From the NCBI GenBank assembly GCA_033032865.1, contig JAWHQI010000040.1:12507001-12571000 (forward strand): a stretch of DNA of 64,000 nucleotides, read 5' to 3'. Origin of the DNA: Dactylorhiza incarnata (taxonomy: Eukaryota > Streptophyta > Magnoliopsida > Asparagales > Orchidaceae). The position numbers and the translations under genes were made by a program. Under the pieces are notes generated by a model, which saw only the letters and a list, made by a program, of their open reading frames with translations, was not told the origin of the DNA and did not search any database. Positions 1-12,339 of the stretch are shown here, in pieces. Positions within the stretch are counted from its first letter, which is position 1. Each line of letters begins with the position of its first letter.

Positions 1-1104
1 ACGCATGGGACACGCAGGATTCTATCGGCGCTTAATAAAATTTCATCAATTTCGAATTCGCTCCCAAATTTGCTGGCAAAGGACGCGCAGTTCGACTTCA
101 ATGTTGAATGTATACATGCATTCAATGTTCTAAAGGAATGACTTATTTTGGCCCCAGTCTTAATATCTCCCGACTGGTCCCTCCCCTTTGAGCATATGTG
201 TGATGCAAGCGACTATAAGGTTGGGGTTGTTCTTAGACAACGAAGGAACAAGATCTTCGACACAATTTATTATTCCTGCCGCATGCTTAATGATGCCCAG
301 CTAAAATATTCAACCACGGAGAAGGAGATATAGGCTGTCATCTTTGCATTCAAGAAATTCCACTCCTATCTGATCCTCTCCAAGGTTGTTTTCTACACAG
401 ACCATGTGGCTCAAAAATATTTACTGTAGAAAAAGATGCCAAACCTCGACTTATACACTGGATTCTTATATTGCAAGAATTTGATATTGAGAACTGTGAC
501 AAGAAGGGGGTTGAGAATGTCATAGCTGATCATCTCTCTCGACCGGAGAGTGGAACAACTTCTGTCATGGATGCTGCTAAGATTGCGGACTCCTTCCCGG
601 ATAAGAAGCTCATTTCCATACACTCCTTCATCTTCTATGTGGTATGCTGATTTCTCCAACTACCTTGCATATGGAAAACTCCCGCATAACTTGTCAATCT
701 AGCAACGGAAGAAGTTCCTTTCGAAAGTTAAGTATTATTTTTGGGAGGATCTGCTCCTATTCTGCACGAGTGCTGATGGTGTCATTTGACATTGCATTCT
801 AGAATCCGATATCCATTCTATTCTCCGTCACTGTCATGATGGGGAAGTTGGTGGACACATGAGGGCAGCTGGGACATCTCGTAAGGTACATCAATGTGGA
901 TTCTTCTGGCCAACTTTATTCAAAGATTCCCACATTCATGTAACTAAATGCAATGAATGCCAGCGGACGAGAAACAACTCATGTAGGGATGAGGTGTCTA
1001 CAAACAATATGTTGGTCTGCGAGCCATTTGACATCTGGGGAATTGATTTCATGGGACCATTCCCTATGTCCCAGGGAAAGAATTATATTATTGTTGTTGA
1101 CTAT
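1..1104 (+). pseudogene. Athila-like Ty3 pol fragment: RNase H to start of integrase
   Basis: Left half of the polyprotein of the oldest element in the window. From about 148 the frame reads as RT-linked RNase H (motif CDASDYKVGVVL). After a TAG near 331 and a frame change comes a line of the type [16 protein letters not shown], which ends RNase H in Athila elements. The integrase zinc finger (HCHDGEVGGH, then CNECQ, about 830-965) and the start of the catalytic core (GIDFMGPFP) follow. The core breaks at 1,104 inside 'VVDY' and resumes at 21,336 with YISKWVEA. Several stops and frameshifts make it non-functional. The order RNase H, zinc finger, core and the sequence style match the Athila lineage of Ty3 elements. 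The lineage is inferred from memory of the family, not from a search. Confidence 0.88.
1100..1104. repeat. Target-site duplication ACTAT (left copy)
   Basis: ACTAT lies directly before the TG of the gag-only element, and an identical copy follows its final CA at 21,331-21,335. Confidence 0.9.
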
Positions 1105-1869
1105 TGTTGCGGGTCACTCGATGCTTTGGCAGATCGGTCGAATTGAACCACCTTAGCTCACGAGCGAGCCGAGCGCGCAAACAGTCAATGACAAGAAGAC
1201 TTTTTATCGTGGAAAACCCAAAAGGGTGAAAAACCACGCGGTCGAAGCTATGCCGTCCAAATTCCACTATCTTCTAGTTCGTTACAATTGAAAGCTGAGA
1301 ACTCAAGCGTGACAGGCCATTGCTCGTTACAATGGTAGAGAAAGAAAACCTCGAGGGTGGTAGGCCACATCTTGAGAGACTAAGTACTTTTCTGGGAACG
1401 AAAGTGAGATTCTTGAGTCGCCTTTCGTAGCTTGAAGTATTACCAACCCGCTTAGAAGACTATCTTCTGAAGCGAAGGAGTCCATTGAAGGCTCGAAGGA
1501 GATCATCGTAGATTCAAAGATGATCTTCGAAGAACGAAGGAGATCTTCAAGCACCGAGGGAGAATTCCAAGGAAATCTTCAAAGGAGCACTCTCAGGCGT
1601 CGAAGACAAGGTATCTTGAAATGAAGGTTTTGGGATCCTTTTATAGCCTTGGGCAGGGTAGCCTGGTAATTTCATCATTATAACCACCGTAACCACCTGA
1701 CAGGCGAATCACGCTGGTTGATTTAGAGCACACAGATCGCCACTTTTTGGATATTCCCGTCTTGCCCCCAGGCAATTCGGGTAGCTTGGGCAGTTTGGGC
1801 ATCTTCGTTGATGGCATTGAGTGCAGTGAACTGGACCTCCAATCTAGGAAATTAGGAAAGGTTAACTAT

Positions 1870-2330
1870 CGCGCACGTCGTGAACATGGAAGCGTTCTGA
1901 GTGCGCAATGAACACGGAAGCATTCTGAGCACGCAACGAACACTGAAGCATTCTGAGTGCACGATGAGCGCAGAGGCATTCTAAGCGCGCAGTGAGTGCG
2001 GAGGCATTCTGAGCACGCGGTGAGCGCAGAGGAATTCTGAGCGCACGGTGAGCACGGAGGCGTTCTGAGCGTGCGGTGAGTACGAAGGCATTATGAGCGC
2101 GCGGTGAGCATGGAGGCGTTTTGAGCGCACGATGAGCACAGAGGTGTTCTGAGCGCGCGGTGAGCACAGATGCATTCTAAGCGCGCGGAGGTGTTCTGAG
2201 TGCGCGGTGAGCGTGGAGTCATTCTGAGCATGCGGTGAGCGCACAGGTGTTCTAAGCGCGTGGTGAGCGTGAATCTGTTCTAAGAGCGTCGTGAACTTGG
2301 AAGCGTTCAGTGCACATCGTGAACTTGGAC
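1870..2330. repeat. 28-bp tandem array in left LTR
   Basis: About fifteen imperfect copies of a unit of the form CTGAGCGCGCGGTGAGC followed by RCRGAGGCRTT. The equivalent array in the other LTR is at 20,280-20,640. Long open frames read through it (for example 1,862-2,167 and 1,981-2,334, minus) only because the period keeps stops out, so they are not genes. Confidence 0.9.
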
Positions 2331-2399
2331 CCAAACAAAGTAGCTGAGTGATGCTGAGGAGGTGCGGCCAAAAGAGGGAGAGCGTGCCCCACTAACGGT

Positions 2400-2429
2400 G
2401 GTGCTCCCTTGGCCTCACCCCTCAAGGGA

Positions 2430-2460
<31 letters not shown>

Positions 2461-2759
2461 CGACGTTGGTCGTACCCCCTAAAGCGGGCGGCCACACCCC
2501 CCAAGGTGTGTGCGTTTCGGCCGCACCCCCCCCCCCCCCTTGGGGGTGCGGTTTGGCCGCACCCCCCATAGGGGGAATGCGGCTTGGCCGCATTGGCCAC
2601 ACCCCCTATGGGGTGTACGGATTTGGCTGCACCCCCAAAGGAGGAATGCGACTTGGCCTCACCCCCAAGGGGGTGCGGCCTTGGACGCACCCCAACAGGG
2701 GGTGCGGGTTTGGCCGCACCCCGGGTGCATCTTGGCCGCACCCGCAAGGGGGTGCGGCC
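2400..2759. repeat. GC-rich GGTGCGG/GGCCGCACCCC block with poly-G and poly-C runs
   Basis: Loose tandem copies of a unit like GGGGTGCGG-TTTGGCCGCACCCC, which is partly self-complementary. A run of 30 G lies at 2,431-2,460 and about 14 C at 2,526-2,539. The same block appears at 16,049-16,230 (the rest of this LTR) and at 20,690-20,960 in the other LTR. Confidence 0.85.
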
Positions 2760-2866
2760 TGTAACATCCCAACTTTTATTGGGCCACTAGAACCCTGATA
2801 GTCCCAAAAAAAGTAACCCAAACCCCTACCCAAGAAAGGAAGGAGATGACCCTATTTAAGGAATTT

Positions 2867-3630
2867 GAGCTAGAGAACTCTGATTTGAGTTATGTTAGTT
2901 CATATAGCCTCATATAGCCAGTATGAGTGCGATGGAACTCGTTTTGTTAAAATCCAAGGTCGTGTGGTGAATATGACTGTTCCTCGTTGAACGTCACTTT
3001 TACGAGAAATTTGAATATTAAGATTGAGAACTCTGATTTGAGTTCTGTCAGTTCCTATAGCCTTGTATAGACAATAAGAGTGCGATGGAACTCGTTTTGT
3101 TAAAATCCAAGGTCATGTGGTGAATATGATTGTTCCTCATAGAACATCACTTTTATGAGAAATTTGGATATTGAGATAGAGGACTCTGATTTGAGTTCTG
3201 TCAGTTCATATAGCCACATATAGCTAGTATGAGTGTGATGGAACTCGTTTCGTTAAAATCCAAGGTCGTGTGGTGAATATGATCATTCCTCGTAGAACGT
3301 CACTTTTACGAGAAATTTGAATATTGAGCTAAAGAACTCTGATTTGAGTTTTGTCAGTTCATATACCTCGTATAGTCAATATGAGTGCGATGGAACTCGT
3401 TCCTTTTCGATCTAGGGTCATTTGGAGAATATGTCCATTTTACGCAGAAATGTCACGACTGTGTAATTTTGCATATGGAGCGTACGAACTCCAAATGGAG
3501 TTCTGCCAGTCCATTTAGACTCGTATAGTCTATACGAGTGCAACGAGATTCATTTCGTTCAAATCGGAAGTGATGTGAGGAATATGGCCATTTTGAGTTT
3601 CGTAGCACGCCACGAAGCACAAATTTTAAA
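2867..3630 (+). repeat. About 152-bp tandem repeat, 4-5 copies
   Basis: Copies begin near 2,867, 3,022, 3,174 and 3,326, with a degenerate fifth from about 3,476. Each contains 'gaactctgatttgag', 'gcgatggaactcgtt' and 'acgagaaatttgaatatt'. It lies in the upstream part of the solo LTR, where enhancer-like repeats are usual. Confidence 0.9.
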
Positions 3631-4221
3631 ATATTGAGCAAATAAACTCGAAATCAATTACAGTCAATTTCATTTGACTCATAAAGATTAAACAAGACCA
3701 ACGAAGTTCGTTGCGACCAATTTCGACATCAAGAGGTCAAACTATGGTCAAACTAAACGGTATTGTGCACTGAAAACGTACGCACACCAATCACACCACC
3801 TTACCCCAACATTGACCAATTCTCAGTTACTTGGACCCACTTTGACTTTGACCAACATGGGGGACCACCCTAGGGTTGACTTTGGTTACACCCCCTAGAA
3901 AACTCTTTTTTGGAAAAAAATCAAGAAGGGCTTTACCTCCTCCACCACCAAGATCATTAAGCCCATCTTCTAGCCTTTAAGAGGCTTGAATTTTAGCAAC
4001 CCCCTAAGGGGAATGGGCCTTGGGTGAAGAGGAGGCCCAAAACCCCTCCCCTCCACTTTTCCACAAGTCATTACCAAAGGTGGTGCTCTCCCTCTCATGC
4101 ACATGCCATATGGCAGCATGCCCAACAATCTTAAGCCACTAAAGGAGGCAGCTAATCCCTCCTTAAGGAGGGATTAATCCCACATCGGCAAGAAAGGGGG
4201 GAGGGGCACCTCCTTGGCCTG

Positions 4222-4230
4222 TATATAGGC
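4222..4230 (+). promoter_or_regulatory. TATA box of the 5.1-kb solo LTR
   Basis: TATATAGGC lies in a GC-rich setting (ccttggcctgtatataggcc), followed by a C-rich, CCAACCCAACCC-type leader. The layout matches a plant core promoter at the U3/R border of an LTR. Confidence 0.55.
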
Positions 4231-5525
4231 CCTTCCCCTCTAGGTCTTCCAACCCAACCCAAACAAATACCCCCACCACCCTGCCGGAGCTTCCTCGCCA
4301 GAAAACACAAACCCAAGCCCTCACCACCCTCGCCACCCCTTCATGGCCCATCTACCTGGAAGCTTCAAATGGGCCCAACTATAGGTAGAACCTCTTCCCA
4401 TCCCCCCTTCCACACCCTCCCGATGTAATGCATGCCTCCCACGGCCGCCGGAGTGCCGCCGCCACCACCCGAAACAAGCTCCAGGCTCAGGTAGTGGCCC
4501 GCGTAGTACACCACGCCCAGTGTTGGTGGTGGCGCTGGCAGGGTGGTACTAGTCTGAAGACCCCTCCCCGGCAGTGGCAGGTGGTGGTGCCACTGGAGAA
4601 CGCATCTCCGGTGGCGCCAGGCCGCCGGGACACTGCCGTGAGAGGACCCACCCACAGTAAGCCAGCCGTGGGTGGTTGTGGCATGACGGTATATCGCCCA
4701 AAGAGGCGGGGCAGCACGTCACTGTCGAGAGCAGGGCCGGCCGTGCCACCCTGCCCTATGTTTAGTTAAATTCTGGCGGTGGCCGGCAGCGCCAGGCCGC
4801 CGACCACCGCTAGAGGTTTCGCAGGCCCCCGATAAGATGGACGAGGGCGACAACGTGGTCTGACGGTCACCGATCGGCGGCAGCAGAAGCCTACAAGTTT
4901 TCGCCAGACGGGGCTCCCAGATGACGTCTGATCTTCCCCAAAAGATCAGACGACCACGGGATCCTTAAATCTCGCCCCCGCCTCAACTTCTGCGCCCCAC
5001 AACGGATCTGTTTAGATTCGTTGTGGGGGCATAGGGATGGGGTGTGCGTCCTGCGACTCCATCTCAGCAGCAGGATCTGGAATCAGGGATGGTTATCCGC
5101 ACCCCAACTCTACCCAGCCAGCTTCCTGATTTTTCTAAGGGCAACATAGGCACCTAAGAAAGAAACTCTGAACATAAAAAATGTTCCCCACCAAGAGGAC
5201 TATCTGCCATAAAATTTTGAGATTTTTACGAAATCATTTATTATTTTTAGAATTTAAAATAAGGCTTACTTGATTATTTTAAGGGACCTGGACCTGTTAT
5301 AAGATACTGATAAAATTTCCAGTGATTCCAAAGTCTTATACAGGTGCTCTGTAAAATTTTGGGATTTTTTGGAGATCAATTATTAGTTTTAGAATAAAAA
5401 AAAAAGGTTTACTTAATTAATTTAAGTGCCCTAAACTAATTATAAAATCCTGGTAAAATTTTCAGTGGATCCCAAGGCCCATGCAAGTGCTCTGTAAAAT
5501 CTTGGGATTTTTCTAAAGATAAAGT

Positions 5526-6925
5526 TGTTGGAGTCTATGTTTTGCATCTCTTGGTTTGAGAATAATAAATATCGTGTTGTATTTGATCTTGTATTTTGTG
5601 TGTTTATAGTGTGCAGGTCATACAGGTACAAGCGTACATTGAACGAGAATAAATGACGGGAAACATGCTGAAGCTCTGAATTTAGAGCTACCGCGGAGCG
5701 GTAACTCCTACCACTACCGGTAGATGGGATGACAACTGAAGACTGACGGCAGACGGTTTCTTGACGGATGCAATGACGGATGCTAACGTGGAGCATTAGG
5801 TCATAACGCGGCGCATTAGATCTTAACGCGGCTTGTTAGGTGCATGATCCGTTGCGGTTATCACGTTCGCCGCGATGGCAGACACGTTGCAGCACGATAG
5901 CGGGCACGACGCTAGCGTGACGTGGTAGTACTACCATTGACGGTAACTTCTGGAGTCTATTTAAAGGTTGGATCTCTCCTTCTTTTAAAAAAAGAGAGCT
6001 CACACATCCATCAAAGCTACAACTCCAATTCTTTTGATACAGGCTCGTCTCCAGACATTGAGAGAACTCCTTTGGGCTAACATGAAGATCAAAAGAAGAT
6101 TTTGAAGGAAAAGGTTTACAATGCATATTCAACACGAAGGGCGAACGCATCAAGAACGCCGATTTCCACATCGCTTTTGTCTTCACCTTCAAACTTTCTT
6201 CGGGAGTTTTTCTTACATTATTTCTATTTTGTAATCTCTTTTATTTTATTTTATTTTATTTTGTAACGGGTGTGAAGAAATCATTCGGGAAGAATGTTGG
6301 ATTCCGGGAAGGATTCCGTGGGAAATTCACTGCGGTTGTTGGCAACTAGGTCCTTGTACGGCTTAAGGGAAATTCTCCATGGTGTGTGTGGCGACTAGGT
6401 CTAGGGTTAGATCTAGAAGGCAGCTCGAGGCCTCATCTGGGGAGAGATAGGCTAGAGCCAATCGGTCCTTTGGAGAAGGACTAGTGAAACAACAAAAAAG
6501 TATTTTGTATATTCGCTTTGATTTCTAGCGTTATAGAAATCAAACAATGTCTTTTATTGTTTCATTAAATTGATTTTATTTTCTTTTCAACAATTTTTTA
6601 AATTATAATTTTTGTCAAAAGCATTAAAGTAAAATATATCACAAATTACTTTTTTGAATCCACTCTTAGAATTCAATCTCTGTAGCTAACGTCGGGCGTT
6701 AGCACTACCGCTGGCGATAGCGAAGAAATATTGAAATCTGATCTCTTTTAAATGTAATTTTCAATATAATCTTATTTGAGATATTAAAATATATTTTCCT
6801 ATAAAATATACCGAAACTTCGGACACAAACTCTCTTATTTTTTAAAAAAATTTAAATTCCATAAAGTCCTTATTCACCCCCCCCCCCCCCCCCCTCCCCC
6901 TCTAAGGGCGCCTAAAGATCCAACA
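5526..6925 (+). repeat. 5' LTR of the copia-derived element
   Basis: 1,400 bp, TG...CA. It has a TATA-like CTATTTAAAG near 5,958 and a poly-C run of 18 at 6,877-6,894 just before its end. The self-complementary motifs taccgcggagcggta and gctaacgtcgggcgttagc lie inside it. About ten mismatches in the first 170 bases against the 3' LTR point to an old insertion. Confidence 0.93.
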
Positions 6926-7542
6926 TGTTGTATCTAATGGTAGGTTATTCCAATACGGCTTTACAACCGGGAATAATGACGCTTCATGATCTCGCATCTT
7001 CTAGAGGGGAAAATTTTTATGAAAATGAAAAATCGTTATCACCACCTTTATTTATGGGTAAAAATTATAATGGGTGGAAAGGTCTTATGGAAAAATTTCT
7101 TAAATCTTTGGATATTGAAGTTTAGAATATTATTATTAAAATGCCTCCAAGTATTCTAAATAAAAATGAAATGTTTTTAAATGCCAAATCTATGAATAGT
7201 CTATATTGTGCACTACATCAAAATATTTTTAAACTTATTTATACACTTCATACTGATTATGAAGTTTGGAAATTTCTTGAGAATTCTTATAGTCTTCCTA
7301 CCACAGATAATGAACAAGAGCAATTCCTTAAGGATCCAAGAGAAGAAACTGATGAGAACTCGTGCTTGGAGGAAGATCTATCTAAGAGAGAAGAATGCAA
7401 CGTCACAATATTGGACTCAAATAATGGTAGCACATCAAGCAAAAGAGAATATGGAAACTTAACTATGGAAGAGGAATGCCAAGAAGATGTCAAAGGAACC
7501 TTAGGTTCAAATCTTACCTCATTCCATAGCAATGTAAGATAA
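6925..7542 (+). pseudogene. Copia-type gag remnant (UBN2-like)
   Basis: Two frames, 6,925-7,125 and 7,141-7,542, are split by a TAG at 7,123-7,125. The first contains PPLFMGKNYNGWKGLMEKFL, which resembles the start of copia gag (PPLF-G-NY--WK--M--FL). The second contains NSLYCALHQNIFKLI followed by YEVWKFLENSY, matching the later part of the same domain. It directly follows the 5' LTR, as gag should. There is no zinc knuckle, and protease and pol do not follow. The remnant is broken and unlikely to make a functional capsid. Confidence 0.75.
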
Positions 7543-7588
7543 TCAAAATCTTCTCTTTTTTGTAACAAATTCTAGTTCTACACTACAT

Positions 7589-7966
7589 ATGCTTGAAATT
7601 GCTAAACGTGGAATTAAAAATTTGAAAAATACTAATTTCAAACTACGTTTAGAAAATAAAACTTTAAAAGCAAATGTTAAAGTAGAATCAAATATTGATG
7701 TGTTAAATTCTCTTTCATGCTCTTTAATTGAAAATGCTAAACCTTCTTTTGATTATAATACTTTTAAAGAAGAACTCAAGGTTTTGGAAAAATGTCTTTT
7801 AACTTCAAAAGAGCATAATGAAAATTTGATTAAAGAAAATGATGCTTTAATGGATAAACTAGAATCATTAAAAATGATTATTCAAAAGTTTTCAAGTATT
7901 AAAAAAATCTCATATTTCCAGTTTATCAAATCATCAAAAGTACAAAAGTTTAACTTCACATTATAA
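7589..7966 (+). pseudogene. Coiled-coil open frame downstream of copia-type gag
   Basis: 125 codons, rich in K, E, N and L, with heptad-like runs (LEIAKRGIKNLKNTNFKLR, LIKENDALMDKLESLKMI). Copia gag proteins of the SIRE and related lineages often end in such a coiled coil, so this is most likely the broken C-terminal part of the gag above. No family could be assigned with certainty. Confidence 0.5.
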
Positions 7967-10900
7967 GAGTAGGTCTATAAGAAAGAGTGGAAATAAAAAT
8001 CAACAAGTAAATAAGAATTTTTTATCTAATGCTCATGTTCACTCTCTCTTTCAACATTCAATTCTTAAAAAATACCATCACTTTTATAAACTCTCTAAGA
8101 CTGATTATTCTAAAATTCCTTATGATTATCAACATTAATCTATTTTGAAAAACAATATCAATAAACATAATTCCCGAATGAATTGTTTTTCAACCAACTA
8201 TCACCACAAAAAGATGACTTATAATCATAATATTAATTAGAAAGACAATCAACCAAATTATGAATGAAGTCCCAAAATTAAAAATTAAACACTAACTACA
8301 CTTGTAAGGGCTCATTCATCATTATCTCCCCAAAAGCCAACATGATAGTTTTGGGTTCCCAAAGGAACCATCCCACATGGTCCCCTTTGGATACCTAAAT
8401 CTCTCATTCATTAGTATCCAATCATTTGCATGAAGTAGAAACAATTAAAAATGAAATATTAATACTCTACTTCATGATTTGCTTAATGTCCTTTTTGTTT
8501 TTTGCTTGTCTTGATTTTTTTGAGCCAACACATTATGGTCACTTATATATCATGGGATATGACTTACACAAATTATTCCTAATGTTTAACAAATCAAATT
8601 GAATGAAATTGAATAAAAAATCATATAATTTTCAAGTGACATGTCTATTCTTTGTTTAGGTTTTATCCTGTTTAAATACATTGCCTATAAATGTCTTATA
8701 TTATCATTATAAATTGAATGCTGAATTTGTTAAGTGATATTATCAAGACTAATGAAATTATTTTCAAAAATGGATTTAAATAGGCTATTAGGGGTCTTAG
8801 GCTAAAATGTTAAAATGCACAACTTATTGTTTATTTGTCTATTTTCTTTGCTGCATATGATAGCCCCTATAATAAAAAATCATAATCAATCAGAATAAAA
8901 AAAAAATCAAAAATCATGTGTTTTAAATCAAAAATTGTAACTCTGCTACTAACGCCATGCGTTATCACTAACATTGGCGGTAGCCTATTTTCCTGAAAAT
9001 TTCGATTTCTCTAATTGTTATTTTCTAAAAAAAATTATTTTACTACGTTAAGTATCATTATTTTCTACTTTCAAATATTTTGTATTTGTTTTGTCTAATT
9101 TCTACAAATCAAAGTCAAAAAGAAAATTTACAAAACAGATCAAAATAACCAAAAATATTTTGTCCCTTTATATATATAGATATAATATTCAACTTACAAG
9201 CAGTCAGTACATATAAATTAAAAAGGATGAATATGAACTACACAATCACCACGATGATCCATTATAATAAAATTATCATATTCTTAAATTCACCCTAATC
9301 ATATTTCATAATTCATGATCTATCTAGAATAATCCTAAATTGAATATCTTTGTCATACTTAGTAATTATGAAATATATGATGGCTATTGATATTATAGTT
9401 TCATACCTAGTTTTGTGTATTTTGTGTGTGATGTGCATCACAATTGTTTGTGTGTATCTCATTATATTTAGACCTTAGAATAAACTTGATATCAACAAGA
9501 TGAAATCAAATAGAATTGTCACTTCATTCTAGGTCTATAGATTAAAACTCTATGGTTAAATACATGCAAACCAATAGTTTATGAATTGATCCTTAGGCAA
9601 AAATGCTTAGTATGTTCATGATCATTCACCCACATTGTGTGTCTCACAATAGCGAGGGTGAAGGATTGTGTGCATTAGAGACCTAACCTCTAAGTCATAT
9701 CTTATTCTTAACTGGGGAGGGTTCCAGTAGGGCATTGCGAGGCACTAGGGGGAAATAGTGCTAGGTTGAGCGTTATCTTTTGTATGCATATGGGATTAAC
9801 ACTCCAACCTACAATATGTGTGCAGCTCCTCATGTCCATCTGTCACTTAGTACGGGGCTAGAGTGTAGACATATAGTTAGGATATCTTGATCTTAGACAT
9901 ACTCATTTCATATTCAATGCATGAATAATATTTCTATATTCTATTATTTATGTCATGTATATTTTGTTCAAATATGCTATCTTGTATTTTTCATGCTATA
10001 TACTCTTTGGGCTTTCATGATTTTGAAAAATATAAGTATTTATTTTTGAAGGACTATTTTGACACCTTAAGCCAAAAATCTCGATCTATAATTTTTTATT
10101 AGTATTCAAATCTTTTTTTGGTACTTGGTGTCACTTATCTTAGAATACATGAATCACGAAAAATCAGAACGAAAATTTATCAAAACACGTGTTTTCTAAG
10201 CAAAAGAAAAATTCTATGTTGCTAGCACCGAGCGGTGCTACTGCGTCGGTGGTAGCATAAAATCGATAATTCTTTTCTTTTTGCATTTTCTCTGGCATAG
10301 AATATCATTTAATGATAGGCTTGTTAAAGACTTCTATGTTTTCCAGAAAATATTTAAATTTGAATACTTAAAAATCAAATACAAAATTACAAAACAATTT
10401 CAAGGAACAAAAATATATTTTTCCTTTATGTGTGCTTATTGTTTTGTATTTGTGTAAAACTTCAAAAATCCATAAAAATCTGATTGTTATATATTGTCAT
10501 TGTCAAGGATGATAAATTATATCAATTAAATATTAAATAAAATGTTTAATTTAATTTCCAAGTTTCTTACAAACATTGTTTTGTATTTGTCATGTCTTGA
10601 AAATCATCTTGTTATATGCAATGAAATTGATTGTAGAAAACATGTGTAGGAATGCTTAGCATGCCTCTAAGTATGAGTAATGTATTATGTTTGATAATTA
10701 TTTATTCACTCACTTATTTTTTATAATCTACATATGTATACAATCCTATACGTGCATAATTATGTAGTGTAATAACGAAAATAATTAAAATGCATAAATA
10801 ATTTATCTACACAACATTAAATTGGTTATTACAATTCTTTGTCTTTCATGTACTTATTCTTTAGAGAAATGTGGTTTAAAATTAAAATGCGATGTTTGCA

Positions 10901-12326
10901 AAATAAGTGAATTCAGATTCCTTAGTCACTAAACTAAAAAGCAAATAATAAATGATAAGGAAAACTCCACCAAGCACTACTCACCCTCCTAATAAGTCTT
11001 AATGAGCATTGTGAGGTTGAGCACCTTGGAAAGAATTGTAAAGTGTCTTGTAGAAAACAATTTATACACCACTTCTCTTAGTACACCGGATCACAATTTT
11101 TTTTGAAAATAATGCTAAAAAGTATAAAAGTGATCTCGAAACACTACTTTGCATCTTGATAAGTCTTAATAGGCATTGTGTGTGCAGAGCATCTTGGTAG
11201 TTGTACTTTTTATTCATGTGCATTGAAATATTGTGGAAGTAATATTATTTGTGAAATGTTGTGTTATTTCATTATATATGTCATGTGTTTTGATTGATTC
11301 ATTGCATGCTTTATCGAAACACTATTTTGTACACATCATTATCCTTCATAAAACTTCAGCTCATGAGAATTGGATCCTAATGCACTTATATTCAATTCTC
11401 TACAAACTTAAGTAAATGTACTAGATAGCAAAGTATGACTGCTACAATGTTTATTTTTACTTGAAATGCAAATTAACTTACATTGTAGTTTCTATCTTTT
11501 CTTGATGCTTTCAAATCATGCTTACCATTTTATTTCAAAATAGCATCTCTTGCAACTTTAATTCAAACATCTACTTTTCAAATTTAAAACTCATTATCTT
11601 TTATATGTTTTTACCTTCTAAAAAGATGTTTATTTTTAAGAGTACTTATTATATTCTTCTGCTATGATAACTACTTGAGCTCATTCATGTCGATTTTTTT
11701 AAAACATCGGGTATCTTTAAATGATAATGCTTACTTTATAAGTTTTTATTGTGTTGCTTACTACTTTACACTTTATCATGTTTATTTTTTTCAACTAGTA
11801 GCATTTAACAAGCTTTATATTGCTATTTTTATTCTCTACATGGAACATATAAATTCTTATTGCATATACTCACCTAAACCTTCTTTTGATACTACCAAAA
11901 GGGGAGCATAAATTGCATAATTCTAATTTTTAGGGGGAGTAAATTAAAATTTTTACAGAAAGCATCTATGTAGGGTGAGTAATTATATAGGAAGTGCATA
12001 CTTTATTCTTTGCTCGATCATGACTATCCTTCCAATAAGTTATCCCTAATCAATCTTAATAGATATACACTCATCCCTACCCACTTTTGCTAATAACAAA
12101 AGGGGGAGAATATATTAAGAAATCTAGTAAAATAAATATTTAGGGGGAGTAAATTATAAGAGAACACTTATGTAGGGGGGACCTCATATAAGAAGAGTAT
12201 GCATTATTTCTTTCAAATCTATCACGCTATAAACCTGTTATTCATGCATATCTTATTACCGCACTTATCTATAAACACAAATAGAATTAAACTCACTAAT
12301 TTCTCATACAGATATTTGTTATTATC
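7967..12326 (+). other. Non-coding interior of the copia-derived element
   Basis: AT-rich and full of stops. Near 8,350 a remnant reads like the WVPK segment after a copia zinc knuckle. Conserved family blocks lie at 9,630-9,850, 10,975-11,060 and 11,870-12,180; the last has repeated 'gggggagtaaat' polypurine stretches. The motif pair of the type ctaacgccatgcgttatcac followed by ggcggtag recurs at 8,945-8,990 and 10,217-10,260. I see no further genes. Confidence 0.7.
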
Positions 12327-12339
12327 AAAAAGGGGAGAT

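Noticed and set aside
1862..2833. Overlapping long open frames on both strands in the LTR (Arg/Ser- and Pro/Gly-rich)
   Set aside because: They follow the 28-bp array and GGTGCGG block; the proteins are simple repeats and change frame with copy number.
4428..4769. 113-codon GC-rich frame in the 5.1-kb solo LTR
   Set aside because: Lies just after the TATA box in the leader; no domain, and overlapping frames are open on the other strand.
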